Part shown: positions 7,247 through 15,627 of the stretch, piece by piece
Numbering within the stretch: position 1 is the stretch's first letter
Layout of the letters: each line of letters begins with the position of its first letter
Origin: F23-D06 sp963603365
GTDB taxonomy: Bacteria; Bacteroidota; Bacteroidia; Bacteroidales; WCHB1-69
DNA length: 30,256 bases
Assembly (NCBI GenBank): GCA_963603365.1
Contig: CAVCMI010000021.1
Coordinates: 1 to 30,256 of the forward strand
Direction: 5' to 3'
The notes under the pieces: model-generated
What the model saw: only the letters and a program-made list of their open reading frames with translations
Told to the model about the DNA's origin: nothing
Database searches by the model: none
Program-made: the position numbers and the translations under genes

Positions 7247-8174
7247 ATTGACTGTTCCGGTTAAAAGACACAACCTGTTCTATGAAAATCTCGTTCATGG
7301 TAGGCAGCACCTCGTGAAAAGAGGCCACCGTACCCTTGTCCATCATCAGCCGGAGCAGGTCATTGGCGGAACTGCCGGCCTGGATTTTCACAGAATAGAC
7401 GAATGAATGGGGTTGTACCTGGGCTTCAAGCAGTTCAAACGGCGTGCTTTCCCATTCAATCTGACCTGCAAGGTCTTCTGCCACCTCAACATTATAGATA
7501 TGTTTCTTGAATCGGTTCTTGATGTCATAAATGTTGCCCTCCAATATCTTTTTGGCATGATTGATGAGCGCTATTTCATCGCAGATTTCCTCAACGGACG
7601 ACATGTTGTGGGTTGAGAGCACGATAGTTGTCCCCTCTGCTTTCAGCCGCAAAATCTCATCTTTCAAAAGGTTGGCATTTATTGGGTCAAAGCCGCTGAA
7701 AGGTTCATCGAGAATCAGGACCGACGGCCGGTGCAGAATTGTTATGATAAACTGCAGTTTCTGCTGCATGCCTTTAGAGAGTTCCTCCACGGGGCGGTGC
7801 CACCAGTCGAGGATACCATATTGTTGGAACTTCTCTTGCAGCCGCCGGTATGCCGTAGCCTTGTCCAGTCCTTTGAGGCGGGCCAGATACATTGCCTGTT
7901 CGCCGGTCCTCATTTTTTTGTAGAGACCTCGCTCCTCGGGCAGGTAGCCAATGTCGCGCATATCGCTCTCCTGCATCGGCCGGCCTCTGAAAAGCACTTC
8001 ACCGGAATCCGGCAGCGTAATGCGGTTAAGGATACGGATGAGCGTAGTCTTTCCGGCACCATTGGGACCCAAGAAACCGTAAACAGTGCCCTCGGGCATT
8101 GATAGCGAAACCCTGTCGAGCGCCTTGTGGGTTCCGAATGTCTTGGTGACTTCGGTCACCTCCATCATGTTCAT
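7236..8174 (-). CDS. ABC transporter ATP-binding protein (NatA-like)
   Basis: A 312-residue ATPase with Walker A GPNGAGKT (36-43), the Q-loop region, a divergent signature LSKGMQQK in place of LSGGQ, Walker B VLILDEPFSGFDP and the H-loop STHNM. The C-terminal 80 residues form the extra domain usual for NatA/YhaQ-type subunits of ABC-2 exporters. Its ATG overlaps the DUF4290 stop (ATGA), so translation is coupled. It also lies in the -1 frame relative to the lysine-codon run that ends DUF4290, with no stop between, which makes a fused product by frameshift possible. It powers the permease encoded immediately downstream. Confidence 0.92.
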   Translation of the reverse strand: MNMMEVTEVTKTFGTHKALDRVSLSMPEGTVYGFLGPNGAGKTTLIRILNRITLPDSGEVLFRGRPMQESDMRDIGYLPEERGLYKKMRTGEQAMYLARLKGLDKATAYRRLQEKFQQYGILDWWHRPVEELSKGMQQKLQFIITILHRPSVLILDEPFSGFDPINANLLKDEILRLKAEGTTIVLSTHNMSSVEEICDEIALINHAKKILEGNIYDIKNRFKKHIYNVEVAEDLAGQIEWESTPFELLEAQVQPHSFVYSVKIQAGSSANDLLRLMMDKGTVASFHEVLPTMNEIFIEQVVSFNRNSQYEQ

Positions 8175-8842
8175 ATTGCAGGCGTTGTCGTTTTTTTCTT
8201 TTTTTTCTTCTTCTTTTTCTTCTTGGCTTTGGACGGTGTCACATAGAACGAGGCATTGCTGTTTACCATGTGCAGCAGATCGTTGGTTGCCATAAAGGTG
8301 AAATCTTCCGGCACTGTAAGTTTTCCGTCCGACATTTCGTGAATCTGATGGGCAATCAAAGTGTCATTCACCGAATCTCTGTTATAGGTCAAATACATCA
8401 TCTTCAGATGATTGGCTAAAGGCTGAACCAATTTTGCCCGAACCTCTTCCGGATAACCGGACACCATCTTGATGATGTTCTCCATATTGCGCCCGTAAGT
8501 CCTAAGCATAATATGGTGCTTGTTATAATCCGGTTTGACCACTTTATGGCGGCGGTCGTCAGGACTCGGTTTCGGGAACGGGCTGTCTACGTCCAGCATA
8601 TAGCCGGACATTATGAAAAGGTGGTTCCACAGTTTGTGCCAATAGTCGGAAGATTCGCGTTTTGCTTTCAGGTCTGGCTCGCTCAAGTCGTTGAGTTGGT
8701 CCATCACGCGCACAATGGCCCGGGCGGTCTCATTGCGGCGATCCCGGTCTTCAATCTTCATGGCATCCTCTATCATCTTCTGGACATTTCGACCGTACTC
8801 TCTTATAATCAACTTATTACGACTTGTATTATATTCTATCAT
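8171..8842 (-). CDS. DUF4290 family protein with polylysine tail
   Basis: A 223-residue cytoplasmic protein of the Bacteroidota family DUF4290, function unknown. The N-terminus (MIEYNTSRNKLIIREYGRN) and an internal echo of it (HHIMLRTYGRNMENIIKMV, around 118-136) are recognisable, and the protein is largely helical. It ends in a run of 11 lysines followed by TTTPAI, encoded by a 33-base purine-only tract at about 8194-8226 on the minus strand. It is the first gene after a promoter at 8874-8881, and its stop overlaps the ATPase ATG. From memory, DUF4290 genes in Bacteroides usually stand next to murA and rimM; here an ABC exporter follows instead. Confidence 0.88.
   Translation of the reverse strand: MIEYNTSRNKLIIREYGRNVQKMIEDAMKIEDRDRRNETARAIVRVMDQLNDLSEPDLKAKRESSDYWHKLWNHLFIMSGYMLDVDSPFPKPSPDDRRHKVVKPDYNKHHIMLRTYGRNMENIIKMVSGYPEEVRAKLVQPLANHLKMMYLTYNRDSVNDTLIAHQIHEMSDGKLTVPEDFTFMATNDLLHMVNSNASFYVTPSKAKKKKKKKKKKKTTTPAI
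8191..8226 (-). repeat. Purine-only lysine-codon tract with A_AAA_AAG slippery site
   Basis: The end of the DUF4290 gene is AAG/AAA codons only. It contains an 8-A run and a 7-A run, and in the zero frame an A_AAA_AAG heptamer of the dnaX type. Such tracts favour -1 ribosomal frameshifting, transcript slippage and replication slippage. After a -1 shift the frame continues through about eight codons without a stop to the ATG of the ABC ATPase. Confidence 0.7.
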
Positions 8843-8873
8843 ATCCTATTTGTTCGTGTTTTTTCAAGAGTTG

Positions 8874-8881
8874 CAAAGATA
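8874..8881 (-). promoter_or_regulatory. -7 box for the DUF4290-ABC(-lipid) operon
   Basis: The minus strand reads TATCTTTG, a full TAnnTTTG match, 32 bases before the DUF4290 ATG and just after the stop of the GT-C gene. No other box of this type was found between here and 1958 in intergenic sequence, so this promoter may serve everything down to the GT2 gene at 1164. Confidence 0.6.
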
Positions 8882-8887
8882 AAAAAA

Positions 8888-10771
8888 TTATTTCAAGTTC
8901 ATTTTGTCCAGAAACAGGGTCTCCAGACTGTCTAAACGTGTGCGCGCTGCCTCTTCGGCTTGAACATGTTGCAGGTCCTGTTCCTGGCGGTACCGGTTGC
9001 GGTAAAATGTCACTATGGGCTTTGTATCCACGTTCATGCTGTAAAATGCGGTGTCAAAGGGCCATGCTCCCTCGCGCAACAAGTCTGACGGCTCGCGGCA
9101 GCCAAAGTCGAGGTAATAGTCCCATTTGGTGTCAGCCTTATTGAACGGCTTTTGCACCAATTGTATCAAAGCGGTGTCATGGGCAAAGAAATGGCTGCAT
9201 ATTCCGTTCCCGTTGGTGGCGACCACCACCTTCCGTGCTTCGGGCGAAAGGCTAATGTGGTTCCTGTAAATATGCTTCGTCATCTTGAGGCAAGCCTGTT
9301 TGTTGGCGGCGCCGTTGCAATAAAGTTCATACTTTCCGTAGGCATTCTGTATCCCGCCCGAGATCTCGTTGAAGTAAAGCGAAACCAATGGCCTGTTATA
9401 GACGATGTGGCGCACGGGCATAAAGGAGAGCAGCGCAATGATGCCCAGCACTACAATGTTCGTGTACTTGTCATCAATGCACCGCAGTGCACACTCTATG
9501 CCGCCGGCAGCTATCAACATGAACAGCGGATAGATGCAGTAATAAATCACCCACACCGTGTCCACATTCATATAACTGGATTTCGCTTTATGGATACAGT
9601 ACAGGAATGAATAGAGGAATATGAATATCGAAAACAGTTTCAGCGATTTTACCGCCGTTTTGAAAAAGATGAAAAAGAGCAGGAAACCAATCAGGACAAT
9701 CGTCGGGGTGGTTATGAACAGGATGGTGGACAGATAGTTTTGCGGGAAATTGTCGGGGCCGATAAGGTGGCCTTTGAAAAGCTGGTTCTGTGCCACGGGG
9801 TAATTGGCCGTCAGCAGCGCGAATGCGTTTCCGGGCATCTCGGTTGACTTCACCATAAAGAGCGTAACGACAGAATGTACGCCATAGACGATAAACATTG
9901 TGCAAACCAGCAGCAAGCAAAGCGTACCGAACGTCTTAAGGTACTGTGGGGTGAAAAATTTGCGTATAGGATTGTACAGCAAAAAGTTGAGCAGCGTAAA
10001 AACCATAAGGAAGTGCAGCAGCACAAAGCCGGCATTGTAGGAAGACAGGGCAATGAACGTGCCGGCCAGTATCTTGGCATAGCGCGAAGGGTGAATCACG
10101 GGAAGTTCACGGCAGAAACAGTAGATCTGCGTAATGGTGAACACAAAACCGAATGCAAATGTAACATCGACAAGATTATTGAGCGAATAGCCGAGGAAGC
10201 GGGGCGATATGAAGAGGAAAAAAGCCGTAAAGAATGCCGCCCGCCAATTGAACACCTTGAGTACTAACACCGAGAGGTACAGCACAATCATCCATCCTAA
10301 AAACGCGCTCAGCAGATGCCGCACCAGGAAAGAGTCGTTGAAATGGAAGGCACGGCACACTGAATAAACCAACAAGTCAACAAACTGCGCCTGTGTTGAA
10401 GCAAAGGGATGGCTTTTGTATGCGTCGGGGTCGCCGGTGCGGTGAAAATGGTCATAGACCCGGGCCGAATAGTTGTCCTGCGCAAGCTCGTGCGACGAGA
10501 CGCCGGTGTGGACGCTCATCGACAGCATCACTATCAGCATCAGTCCCATACAGATCATCAACAAATATTTGAAGATGTCGTCGGTGCTGCGAATTGAAAG
10601 CGAGAACTGTTTCTGAATAGCAGAGTATTTGAGCCGTTGGTGCTGTTTTCTCGAAAAACGGAGTGTCCAAATCTCGTCCTCGAACAGTTCCTGCGAATAG
10701 TTCACACGGTTCAGAAACTGCTTTACGAAATGGTAAAAGCGTTCTGCTATGTTCAGGCCGCCCTTTTTCAT
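8888..10771 (-). CDS. Polytopic GT-C-like membrane glycosyltransferase
   Basis: A 627-residue inner-membrane protein with roughly 10-12 hydrophobic helices. After the first helix (about 67-86) comes an acidic extracytoplasmic loop (SHELAQDNYS, Glu95, Asp99), where GT-C enzymes of the PMT/ArnT type hold their catalytic acid. The later FLFISPRFLGYSLNN block (185-199) resembles a segment common in Bacteroidota GT39-like proteins. A soluble C-terminal part of about 150 residues follows the last helix. Its start overlaps the WbqC gene stop by 4 bases. GT-C enzymes use polyprenyl-phosphate sugars, so this could consume a donor made by the DPM1-like GT2 at 1164-1958, though it is in another transcription unit. 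Family placement is by layout, not by a clear motif. Confidence 0.65.
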   Translation of the reverse strand: MKKGGLNIAERFYHFVKQFLNRVNYSQELFEDEIWTLRFSRKQHQRLKYSAIQKQFSLSIRSTDDIFKYLLMICMGLMLIVMLSMSVHTGVSSHELAQDNYSARVYDHFHRTGDPDAYKSHPFASTQAQFVDLLVYSVCRAFHFNDSFLVRHLLSAFLGWMIVLYLSVLVLKVFNWRAAFFTAFFLFISPRFLGYSLNNLVDVTFAFGFVFTITQIYCFCRELPVIHPSRYAKILAGTFIALSSYNAGFVLLHFLMVFTLLNFLLYNPIRKFFTPQYLKTFGTLCLLLVCTMFIVYGVHSVVTLFMVKSTEMPGNAFALLTANYPVAQNQLFKGHLIGPDNFPQNYLSTILFITTPTIVLIGFLLFFIFFKTAVKSLKLFSIFIFLYSFLYCIHKAKSSYMNVDTVWVIYYCIYPLFMLIAAGGIECALRCIDDKYTNIVVLGIIALLSFMPVRHIVYNRPLVSLYFNEISGGIQNAYGKYELYCNGAANKQACLKMTKHIYRNHISLSPEARKVVVATNGNGICSHFFAHDTALIQLVQKPFNKADTKWDYYLDFGCREPSDLLREGAWPFDTAFYSMNVDTKPIVTFYRNRYRQEQDLQHVQAEEAARTRLDSLETLFLDKMNLK

Positions 10772-11415
10772 TGCCGGGGATTCTGGTTGAAACGACAGTA
10801 TTGGCGCAGCAAGTAAGCGCGACTGTCAGGGCCCATGTTGAACAGCAAGTCAACCGACGACAGGTTCGGCACAAAGCCGAAACGTTCTTCAAAAACCTGA
10901 CAATAGGGTTCTTCTGTCTTAAAAGGGTACCCCTCCTTGTTGATTGCGCCGGGTCGTATGGCCGTTCTTGTATCGCCCTCTTGCAGAGTCTCAAACGTGT
11001 CCGTCAGCGTCACACTCTTCCGGATGCCTGTCAGTTTGAGCAATGTCTGCACAAGGCGCAGGTTAAAGTCGAACAGAAATTCCGTCCTCTCTTCATAAAA
11101 GGGCTGCAAGGCATCTCGGTAAAAGAGAAAAAAGGGGCTGTTGCCGTAGGCTGAAACCAGCGTGCGCCAGTGGTTGCGTTGCCAGGGGGTCTTATACGCT
11201 ATCCTGACCTCGGAAACAGGCATCTTTGTTGCGCTGTGAAGGACGGGCACAGAGAGTTGTTGCAAGCCGTTGCCCGTCATAACGCAAGCTCTGTTGCGGT
11301 AACTTTGCTTCTGATAGTGTTCCATCCGCTCTATCCGCGCCTCCCCGCCTGCCAGCAAGGCAAGCCATTCTATGGGAGGCAGGTATGCCGTTGACAAAAT
11401 GGGGTTGCTGTTCAC
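10768..11415 (-). CDS. WbqC family protein
   Basis: A 215-residue protein with the WbqC-like pattern: TAYLPPIEWLALL near the N-terminus (where the family normally has QPxYxPwxxY), YRNRACVMTGNGLQQLSVPV (54-73), then a WRTLVSAYGNSPFF block and a C-terminal FNMGPD region. WbqC proteins occur in O-antigen and surface polysaccharide loci and are proposed to act in sugar-amine modification; the reaction is not settled. It overlaps the GT-C-like gene by 4 bases and begins 20 bases after the stop of the Lys-C-like protease, so the three are probably one transcript. In many Bacteroidales, as I recall, this gene follows signal peptidase I, which is absent here. Confidence 0.82.
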   Translation of the reverse strand: MNSNPILSTAYLPPIEWLALLAGGEARIERMEHYQKQSYRNRACVMTGNGLQQLSVPVLHSATKMPVSEVRIAYKTPWQRNHWRTLVSAYGNSPFFLFYRDALQPFYEERTEFLFDFNLRLVQTLLKLTGIRKSVTLTDTFETLQEGDTRTAIRPGAINKEGYPFKTEEPYCQVFEERFGFVPNLSSVDLLFNMGPDSRAYLLRQYCRFNQNPRQ

Positions 11416-11435
11416 GGCCTTTGTCGGCGGCGCAC

Positions 11436-13106
11436 CTATCGGGCTATAGCCAGTTTTGATTTGTAAACAACATTGCCGCAGGCCATCTCCATCAGGTATA
11501 TGCCGTTTGGCAGGCTGCTGAGGTCCATATTCACAGTCGTGGTGAGCAATACGGATTCAGAATGAACCAGCACCCCCATCATGTTGTACACATTGCATAC
11601 GCCGGACTCTGCCTCGAAATTTCCCGTCACCACAACGTTGCCGCTGCTGGGGTTAGGGGTCACGGACATTGATCGCACGGGCATCTCCACCTCCTTGAGG
11701 TTTGCTGGCGTGCCGTTATAATGCATGCCCTGAAGCACCTTGGTGCCTGTATTGTCGGGGTCAAGCCACGGCTGAAGTTTGTGGCTGTTGTCTGTCGTGT
11801 TGTTATTGGTCCATGAGTAGGAAAACTTGCCGTAGTTGTCGGTGCCGTCAAGGTTGTCGCAGGCGCTGCTTCCCGTGCTGAGGTCGCCGATGATAAGGCC
11901 GTTGGCGTTGAACAGGGGCGAGCCGGAAGAGCCCTGCTCTGTTACGCCCTTGGTGGGGTTGGTGTGCCAGCCTACCACCCAGTACTTGCTTGTGGTGCCG
12001 TTGCTATAGACCACCCGCGGGATGCTGATTTTCTTGAAGTCGCCGCCCGGGTGATGGATGCCAGCCCCTACGGAGGAGGCGCCGGTAGCGTCCCAGCCGG
12101 CAAAGACGATATTGTCGCGGAAAGCCTCGCTTATATTGCCTGTAATCCTGAAAAGGAGGAAATCAGAGCTTCTGTTCAGAGAGGAGGTGCTGCCGTTATA
12201 GTTGGCATTGGCCACCACCTCGGCGCCACTGGCGTTTTTCTTATAATTGCCGCCGAGTCCGCCACACTCATTTGTCTCATACTCAAAATAGAAGCGGATG
12301 GTACAGCCCGTCATGTCTGTGCCCACAAAGCAGTGGTTGGCTGTAAGCACGTAGGGGGTCTTGTCTTGTCTTACATTGTTGATCATTGCGCCGGAGCATA
12401 GGTAGATGCCGTCTGGCATATCCATCTTGATGCAGACCACTGACTTGATCTGGTCGCCCCAGGCGTCGCCCTCGGGGCATTTGACATCCAAATGGCAGTC
12501 GCCCTCGGAATCGCCGTGAGGGCCTTTCGAGGCGTCGTCAGAGGAGACGTGAAGGAAGTCGCGGTAAATATGGGAAACCCTGGCAATTTCAATTTCGCCG
12601 TGGAACAGGGCGTCGGCGGGTTCGTAATACTCGATCACCAGTTCGTCGCCGATGACATCGTCAGAAGCGAACATGCCGTTTCCCTCCACATTGTCATTCG
12701 AGTAGGTGCCAACCAATTGGGAGCGGTCGCTGCTGTAGATGTGGAGTGTGGCCTTTTCGGGGATGTTGAAGTGTGAGAACACGACGTTCATCATCACCGC
12801 GCCGGGAGAACGGAGGGCGAGCCGCCACAGACGGCTGCCGTCAGAAAGAACATCTAAACGGCCGCTGTTGTGGAAAGTATAGTTCACCTTGTGGCCGACA
12901 CCTGCCCGCAGGGGCGTGCCCTTCGTAGCGGCGGCATCCTCCTCAAGCAGAGCAACATTGTCCACAGCAGGAAGATCCACCTTGTCAATAGAGAGCGAAA
13001 TGTTTTTGTGCATGAAAGTGTATGGCGTTCCTACCGGGCCTTCTTGAGCGGAAAGGGAAGTCACCGTTACGAACAACACTGCAAATAGCGAAAAAAATCT
13101 CTTCAT
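11436..13106 (-). CDS. Lys-C-like trypsin-fold secreted protease with T9SS sorting domain
   Basis: A 556-residue exported protein. Residues 1-20 are a signal peptide (cleavage after LSA). Residues 21-200 form a propeptide/N-terminal domain. The S1-type catalytic domain shows CSGAMINN, TANHC with His258, RSSDFLLF with Asp315, and EQGSSGSPLF with Ser394, the layout of bacterial lysyl endopeptidases. Residues about 480-556 are a T9SS type A sorting domain (MSVTPNPSSGNVVV, LSSLPNGIYLM, then a basic C-terminus), so the protein should cross the outer membrane by T9SS and be attached to the surface or released. Lysine specificity is assumed from family resemblance only. It has its own promoter at 13133-13140 and leads the WbqC and GT-C genes. 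Confidence 0.9.
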   Translation of the reverse strand: MKRFFSLFAVLFVTVTSLSAQEGPVGTPYTFMHKNISLSIDKVDLPAVDNVALLEEDAAATKGTPLRAGVGHKVNYTFHNSGRLDVLSDGSRLWRLALRSPGAVMMNVVFSHFNIPEKATLHIYSSDRSQLVGTYSNDNVEGNGMFASDDVIGDELVIEYYEPADALFHGEIEIARVSHIYRDFLHVSSDDASKGPHGDSEGDCHLDVKCPEGDAWGDQIKSVVCIKMDMPDGIYLCSGAMINNVRQDKTPYVLTANHCFVGTDMTGCTIRFYFEYETNECGGLGGNYKKNASGAEVVANANYNGSTSSLNRSSDFLLFRITGNISEAFRDNIVFAGWDATGASSVGAGIHHPGGDFKKISIPRVVYSNGTTSKYWVVGWHTNPTKGVTEQGSSGSPLFNANGLIIGDLSTGSSACDNLDGTDNYGKFSYSWTNNNTTDNSHKLQPWLDPDNTGTKVLQGMHYNGTPANLKEVEMPVRSMSVTPNPSSGNVVVTGNFEAESGVCNVYNMMGVLVHSESVLLTTTVNMDLSSLPNGIYLMEMACGNVVYKSKLAIAR

Positions 13107-13132
13107 AATATTACAAGCATTTTAAACGGCGG

Positions 13133-13140
13133 CAAAAGTA
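13133..13140 (-). promoter_or_regulatory. -7 box for the Lys-C-like protease operon
   Basis: The minus strand reads TACTTTTG, a TAnnTTTG match, 27 bases before the ATG at 13106. Its upstream (-33) region must lie over about 13160-13170, covering the divergent rsfS promoter. Confidence 0.6.
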
Positions 13141-13152
13141 TAAAAAAAAATG

Positions 13153-13160
13153 TACCTTTG
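13153..13160 (+). promoter_or_regulatory. -7 box for the rsfS-ftsH-LUD-cdsA-uvrA operon
   Basis: TACCTTTG matches TAnnTTTG and lies 24 bases before the rsfS ATG. It is 12 bases from the oppositely directed box at 13133-13140, so the two promoters overlap back to back and RNA polymerase should occupy only one at a time. Confidence 0.65.
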
Positions 13161-13183
13161 CCCGCTAAATTTCAATTGCATAT

Positions 13184-13564
13184 ATGAGCGTAAGAAAAAA
13201 AGTCAAATATGAGGGAACACCCTTTGACGGAAACATAGAAGAACTTGTCATTCAAGCACTTATCGACAAGCAAGGCATTGACATCCAATGCATCAACCTC
13301 AAAAAGGTCCCTGATTCCTATTTCGACTATTTCGTCATCTGCACCGGCAACTCAAAGCCTCAGGTAGAAGCCTTATGTGATTCCGTGCAGGAAAAGACCA
13401 TGCGCGATGCCGGGGTGAAGCCTCTGCACATTGAGGGTCTGGAGAACTGCGAATGGATTCTGCTCGACTACTTCAACGTGTTGGTACACATCTTCCAGCC
13501 CGAGGCAAGGGCATACTACAACATTGAAGCGCTTTGGAGTGATGCTGAGATACAGAAATTTTAA
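13184..13564 (+). CDS. rsfS: Ribosome silencing factor RsfS
   Basis: A 126-residue protein of the RsfS/DUF143 family. It binds ribosomal protein uL14 and keeps ribosomal subunits apart when nutrients are short. Family blocks are clear: INLKKVPDSYFDYFVICTGN (37-56), a central VQEKTMRDAG helix and the C-terminal NCEWILLDYFNVLVHIFQPEAR, YYNIEALW region. Length is near the family norm of 105-130. It leads the operon and is followed after 24 bases by ftsH, an arrangement common in Bacteroidales. Confidence 0.95.
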   Translation: MSVRKKVKYEGTPFDGNIEELVIQALIDKQGIDIQCINLKKVPDSYFDYFVICTGNSKPQVEALCDSVQEKTMRDAGVKPLHIEGLENCEWILLDYFNVLVHIFQPEARAYYNIEALWSDAEIQKF

Positions 13565-13588
13565 TCCAACCATAACCATTCCCCGTAC

Positions 13589-15625
13589 ATGGCTGCCCAA
13601 AACGACAAAAAGACAACAAACAGACAGAACAACCCGCTGTCAGGAAATCATAATTCCAAAGACGGCAGGAAAAAGAGGTTTTCCCTTACATATTTATATA
13701 TTACCATCGGCTTGCTGTTGGTAGGTTATTGGTTCATCTCGGGCAACACCACTCCTGCCCGGGAGATCAACGATATGGAGTTCAACCAGATGGTTCAGAA
13801 CCGCGAGATTGACCATGTGGTATATGTAAAGAAGAACGACCAGATGCAGGTTTATCTGAAGAAAGAGGCCCTCAGCAAGAGCTCGCACGAGAATGTGAGC
13901 AAAATCACGGAGGGGCCGCAGTACTACATGACCGTCACCGAGCTGCAGGTTTACAATGAGAACCTGAAAGAGGCCAAGGAGCGTGCCATTCAGAACCGGC
14001 TTGCGCAAGACAGCACCCTTACGGCATACGACATTGCCAAGGAGTATGACTTTCCCACCCGTCAGGACAATGCCCGGAGCTGGGGCGTGGAGGTCATTTT
14101 CTGGCTTCTGCCCACCATCTTGATATTCGCCCTGTTCTTCTGGTCCATGCGTTCCATGCGCAACATGGGCGGAGGCGGGCCCGGCGGAGGCGGCGGCATA
14201 TTCAACATCGGCAAGTCCAAGGCGCAGGAATTTGACGGGAAAAGCGGACAGTTGGTCACATTCAAGGACGTGGCCGGGCTCGAGGGCGCCAAGGAGGAGA
14301 TTGAAGAGGTGGTTGACTTCCTCAAGAATCCGAACAAATACACCGTCTTAGGCGGAAAAATCCCGAAGGGCGTGTTGTTGGTTGGGCCTCCGGGCACCGG
14401 AAAGACGCTGCTGGCCAAGGCGGTGGCGGGCGAGGCGAAAGTGCCGTTCTTCTCCCTGTCGGGTTCCGACTTCGTTGAGATGTTTGTCGGCGTTGGCGCG
14501 TCGCGCGTGCGTGACCTGTTCAAGACCGCCAAAGAGAAAGCCCCTTGCATCATTTTCATCGACGAGATTGACGCCATAGGACGAGCCCGCGGCAAGAACG
14601 CACTATCCAACGTGAATGACGAACGCGAAAGCACGCTCAATCAACTGCTTACGGAAATGGACGGTTTCTCCACGAATGCCGGCGTCATCATTATGGCCGC
14701 CACAAACCGTGCCGACATCCTCGACCGTGCGTTGCTTCGTGCCGGACGCTTCGACCGCCAGATTGCCATCGAGCTGCCCAACCTCAACGAGCGCAGGGGC
14801 ATCTTTGCCGTGCATGTGCGCAAACTGAAGATCGGAGCAGATGTGGATCTCGACTTTTTCGCCAAGCAAACCCCGGGCTTTTCTGGCGCCGACATCGCCA
14901 ATGTGTGCAACGAAGCGGCGTTGATTGCCGCCCGCAACAACAAGAAAGAGATAGGCAAAGAGGATTTCCTCTCGGCCGTTGACCGCATCATCGGAGGCCT
15001 TGAGCGACGCAGCAGCGTCATATCTCCCGAAGAGAAGAAATCCATCGCATTCCACGAGTCGGGGCATGCCTGCGTAAGCTGGATGCTGCGCTATGCCTCC
15101 CCGCTGGTCAAAGTAACCATTGTGCCCCGCGGAAAAGCGCTCGGAGCCGCCTGGTATCTGCCCGAAGAGCGGCAGCTGACCACCTACGACCAGCTTGTTG
15201 ACGAGATGACCGCAACCCTCGGCGGACGCGCCGCAGAAGACATTGTGTTCGGCACCGTCTCCACGGGCGCGCTCAACGATTTGGAACGTGTCACAAAACA
15301 GGCCTATGCGATGGTGGTCTATTATGGACTCGACAAGGAAATAGGCAACGTCAGCTACTACGATTCTACCGGACAGCAAGAGTACTCGCTGTCGAAACCT
15401 TACAGCGACAAAACCGCAGAAGAGATTGACAAACGCATTCACGACCTCGTCGAAAGATGTTATGCCCGCGCCAAGGAAATCCTTTCGGAGCACAAGGAAC
15501 AATTGACAGAATTGGCGCAACTGCTGCTCGACCGCGAAGTTATCTTTTCCGAGGATGTGGAACGTATCTTGGGCAAACGGCCGTTCCAGACTGAGAACAC
15601 CCCCCTCTCCCCAAGAAGTGAATAG
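13589..15625 (+). CDS. ftsH: ATP-dependent zinc metalloprotease FtsH
   Basis: A 678-residue membrane AAA protease that degrades misfolded and short-lived membrane proteins. Two transmembrane helices (about 33-50 and 167-187) flank a periplasmic domain. A glycine-rich linker (194-203) is followed by Walker A GPPGTGKT (266-273), Walker B IIFIDEID (321-328), the second region of homology ending RAGRFDRQ (384-391), and the zinc site HESGH (489-493), with the LGGRAAED block supplying the likely third ligand. The basic, Asn/Gln-rich N-terminus of 30 residues is a usual Bacteroidota extension. It is 2 bases from the next gene, so coupled in the operon. Confidence 0.98.
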   Translation: MAAQNDKKTTNRQNNPLSGNHNSKDGRKKRFSLTYLYITIGLLLVGYWFISGNTTPAREINDMEFNQMVQNREIDHVVYVKKNDQMQVYLKKEALSKSSHENVSKITEGPQYYMTVTELQVYNENLKEAKERAIQNRLAQDSTLTAYDIAKEYDFPTRQDNARSWGVEVIFWLLPTILIFALFFWSMRSMRNMGGGGPGGGGGIFNIGKSKAQEFDGKSGQLVTFKDVAGLEGAKEEIEEVVDFLKNPNKYTVLGGKIPKGVLLVGPPGTGKTLLAKAVAGEAKVPFFSLSGSDFVEMFVGVGASRVRDLFKTAKEKAPCIIFIDEIDAIGRARGKNALSNVNDERESTLNQLLTEMDGFSTNAGVIIMAATNRADILDRALLRAGRFDRQIAIELPNLNERRGIFAVHVRKLKIGADVDLDFFAKQTPGFSGADIANVCNEAALIAARNNKKEIGKEDFLSAVDRIIGGLERRSSVISPEEKKSIAFHESGHACVSWMLRYASPLVKVTIVPRGKALGAAWYLPEERQLTTYDQLVDEMTATLGGRAAEDIVFGTVSTGALNDLERVTKQAYAMVVYYGLDKEIGNVSYYDSTGQQEYSLSKPYSDKTAEEIDKRIHDLVERCYARAKEILSEHKEQLTELAQLLLDREVIFSEDVERILGKRPFQTENTPLSPRSE

Positions 15626-15627
15626 CC

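Noticed and set aside
6254..7264. Long plus-strand frame of 336 codons opposite the ABC permease
   Set aside because: It is antisense to a clear membrane protein gene, and its product is a low-complexity His/Gln/Arg-rich sequence typical of shadow frames.
8191..8226. Polylysine tract as a sequencing or assembly artefact
   Set aside because: The tract mixes AAA and AAG codons rather than being a pure homopolymer, and the frame ends in an ATGA overlap with the next gene, so it is likely real, though raw reads would settle it.
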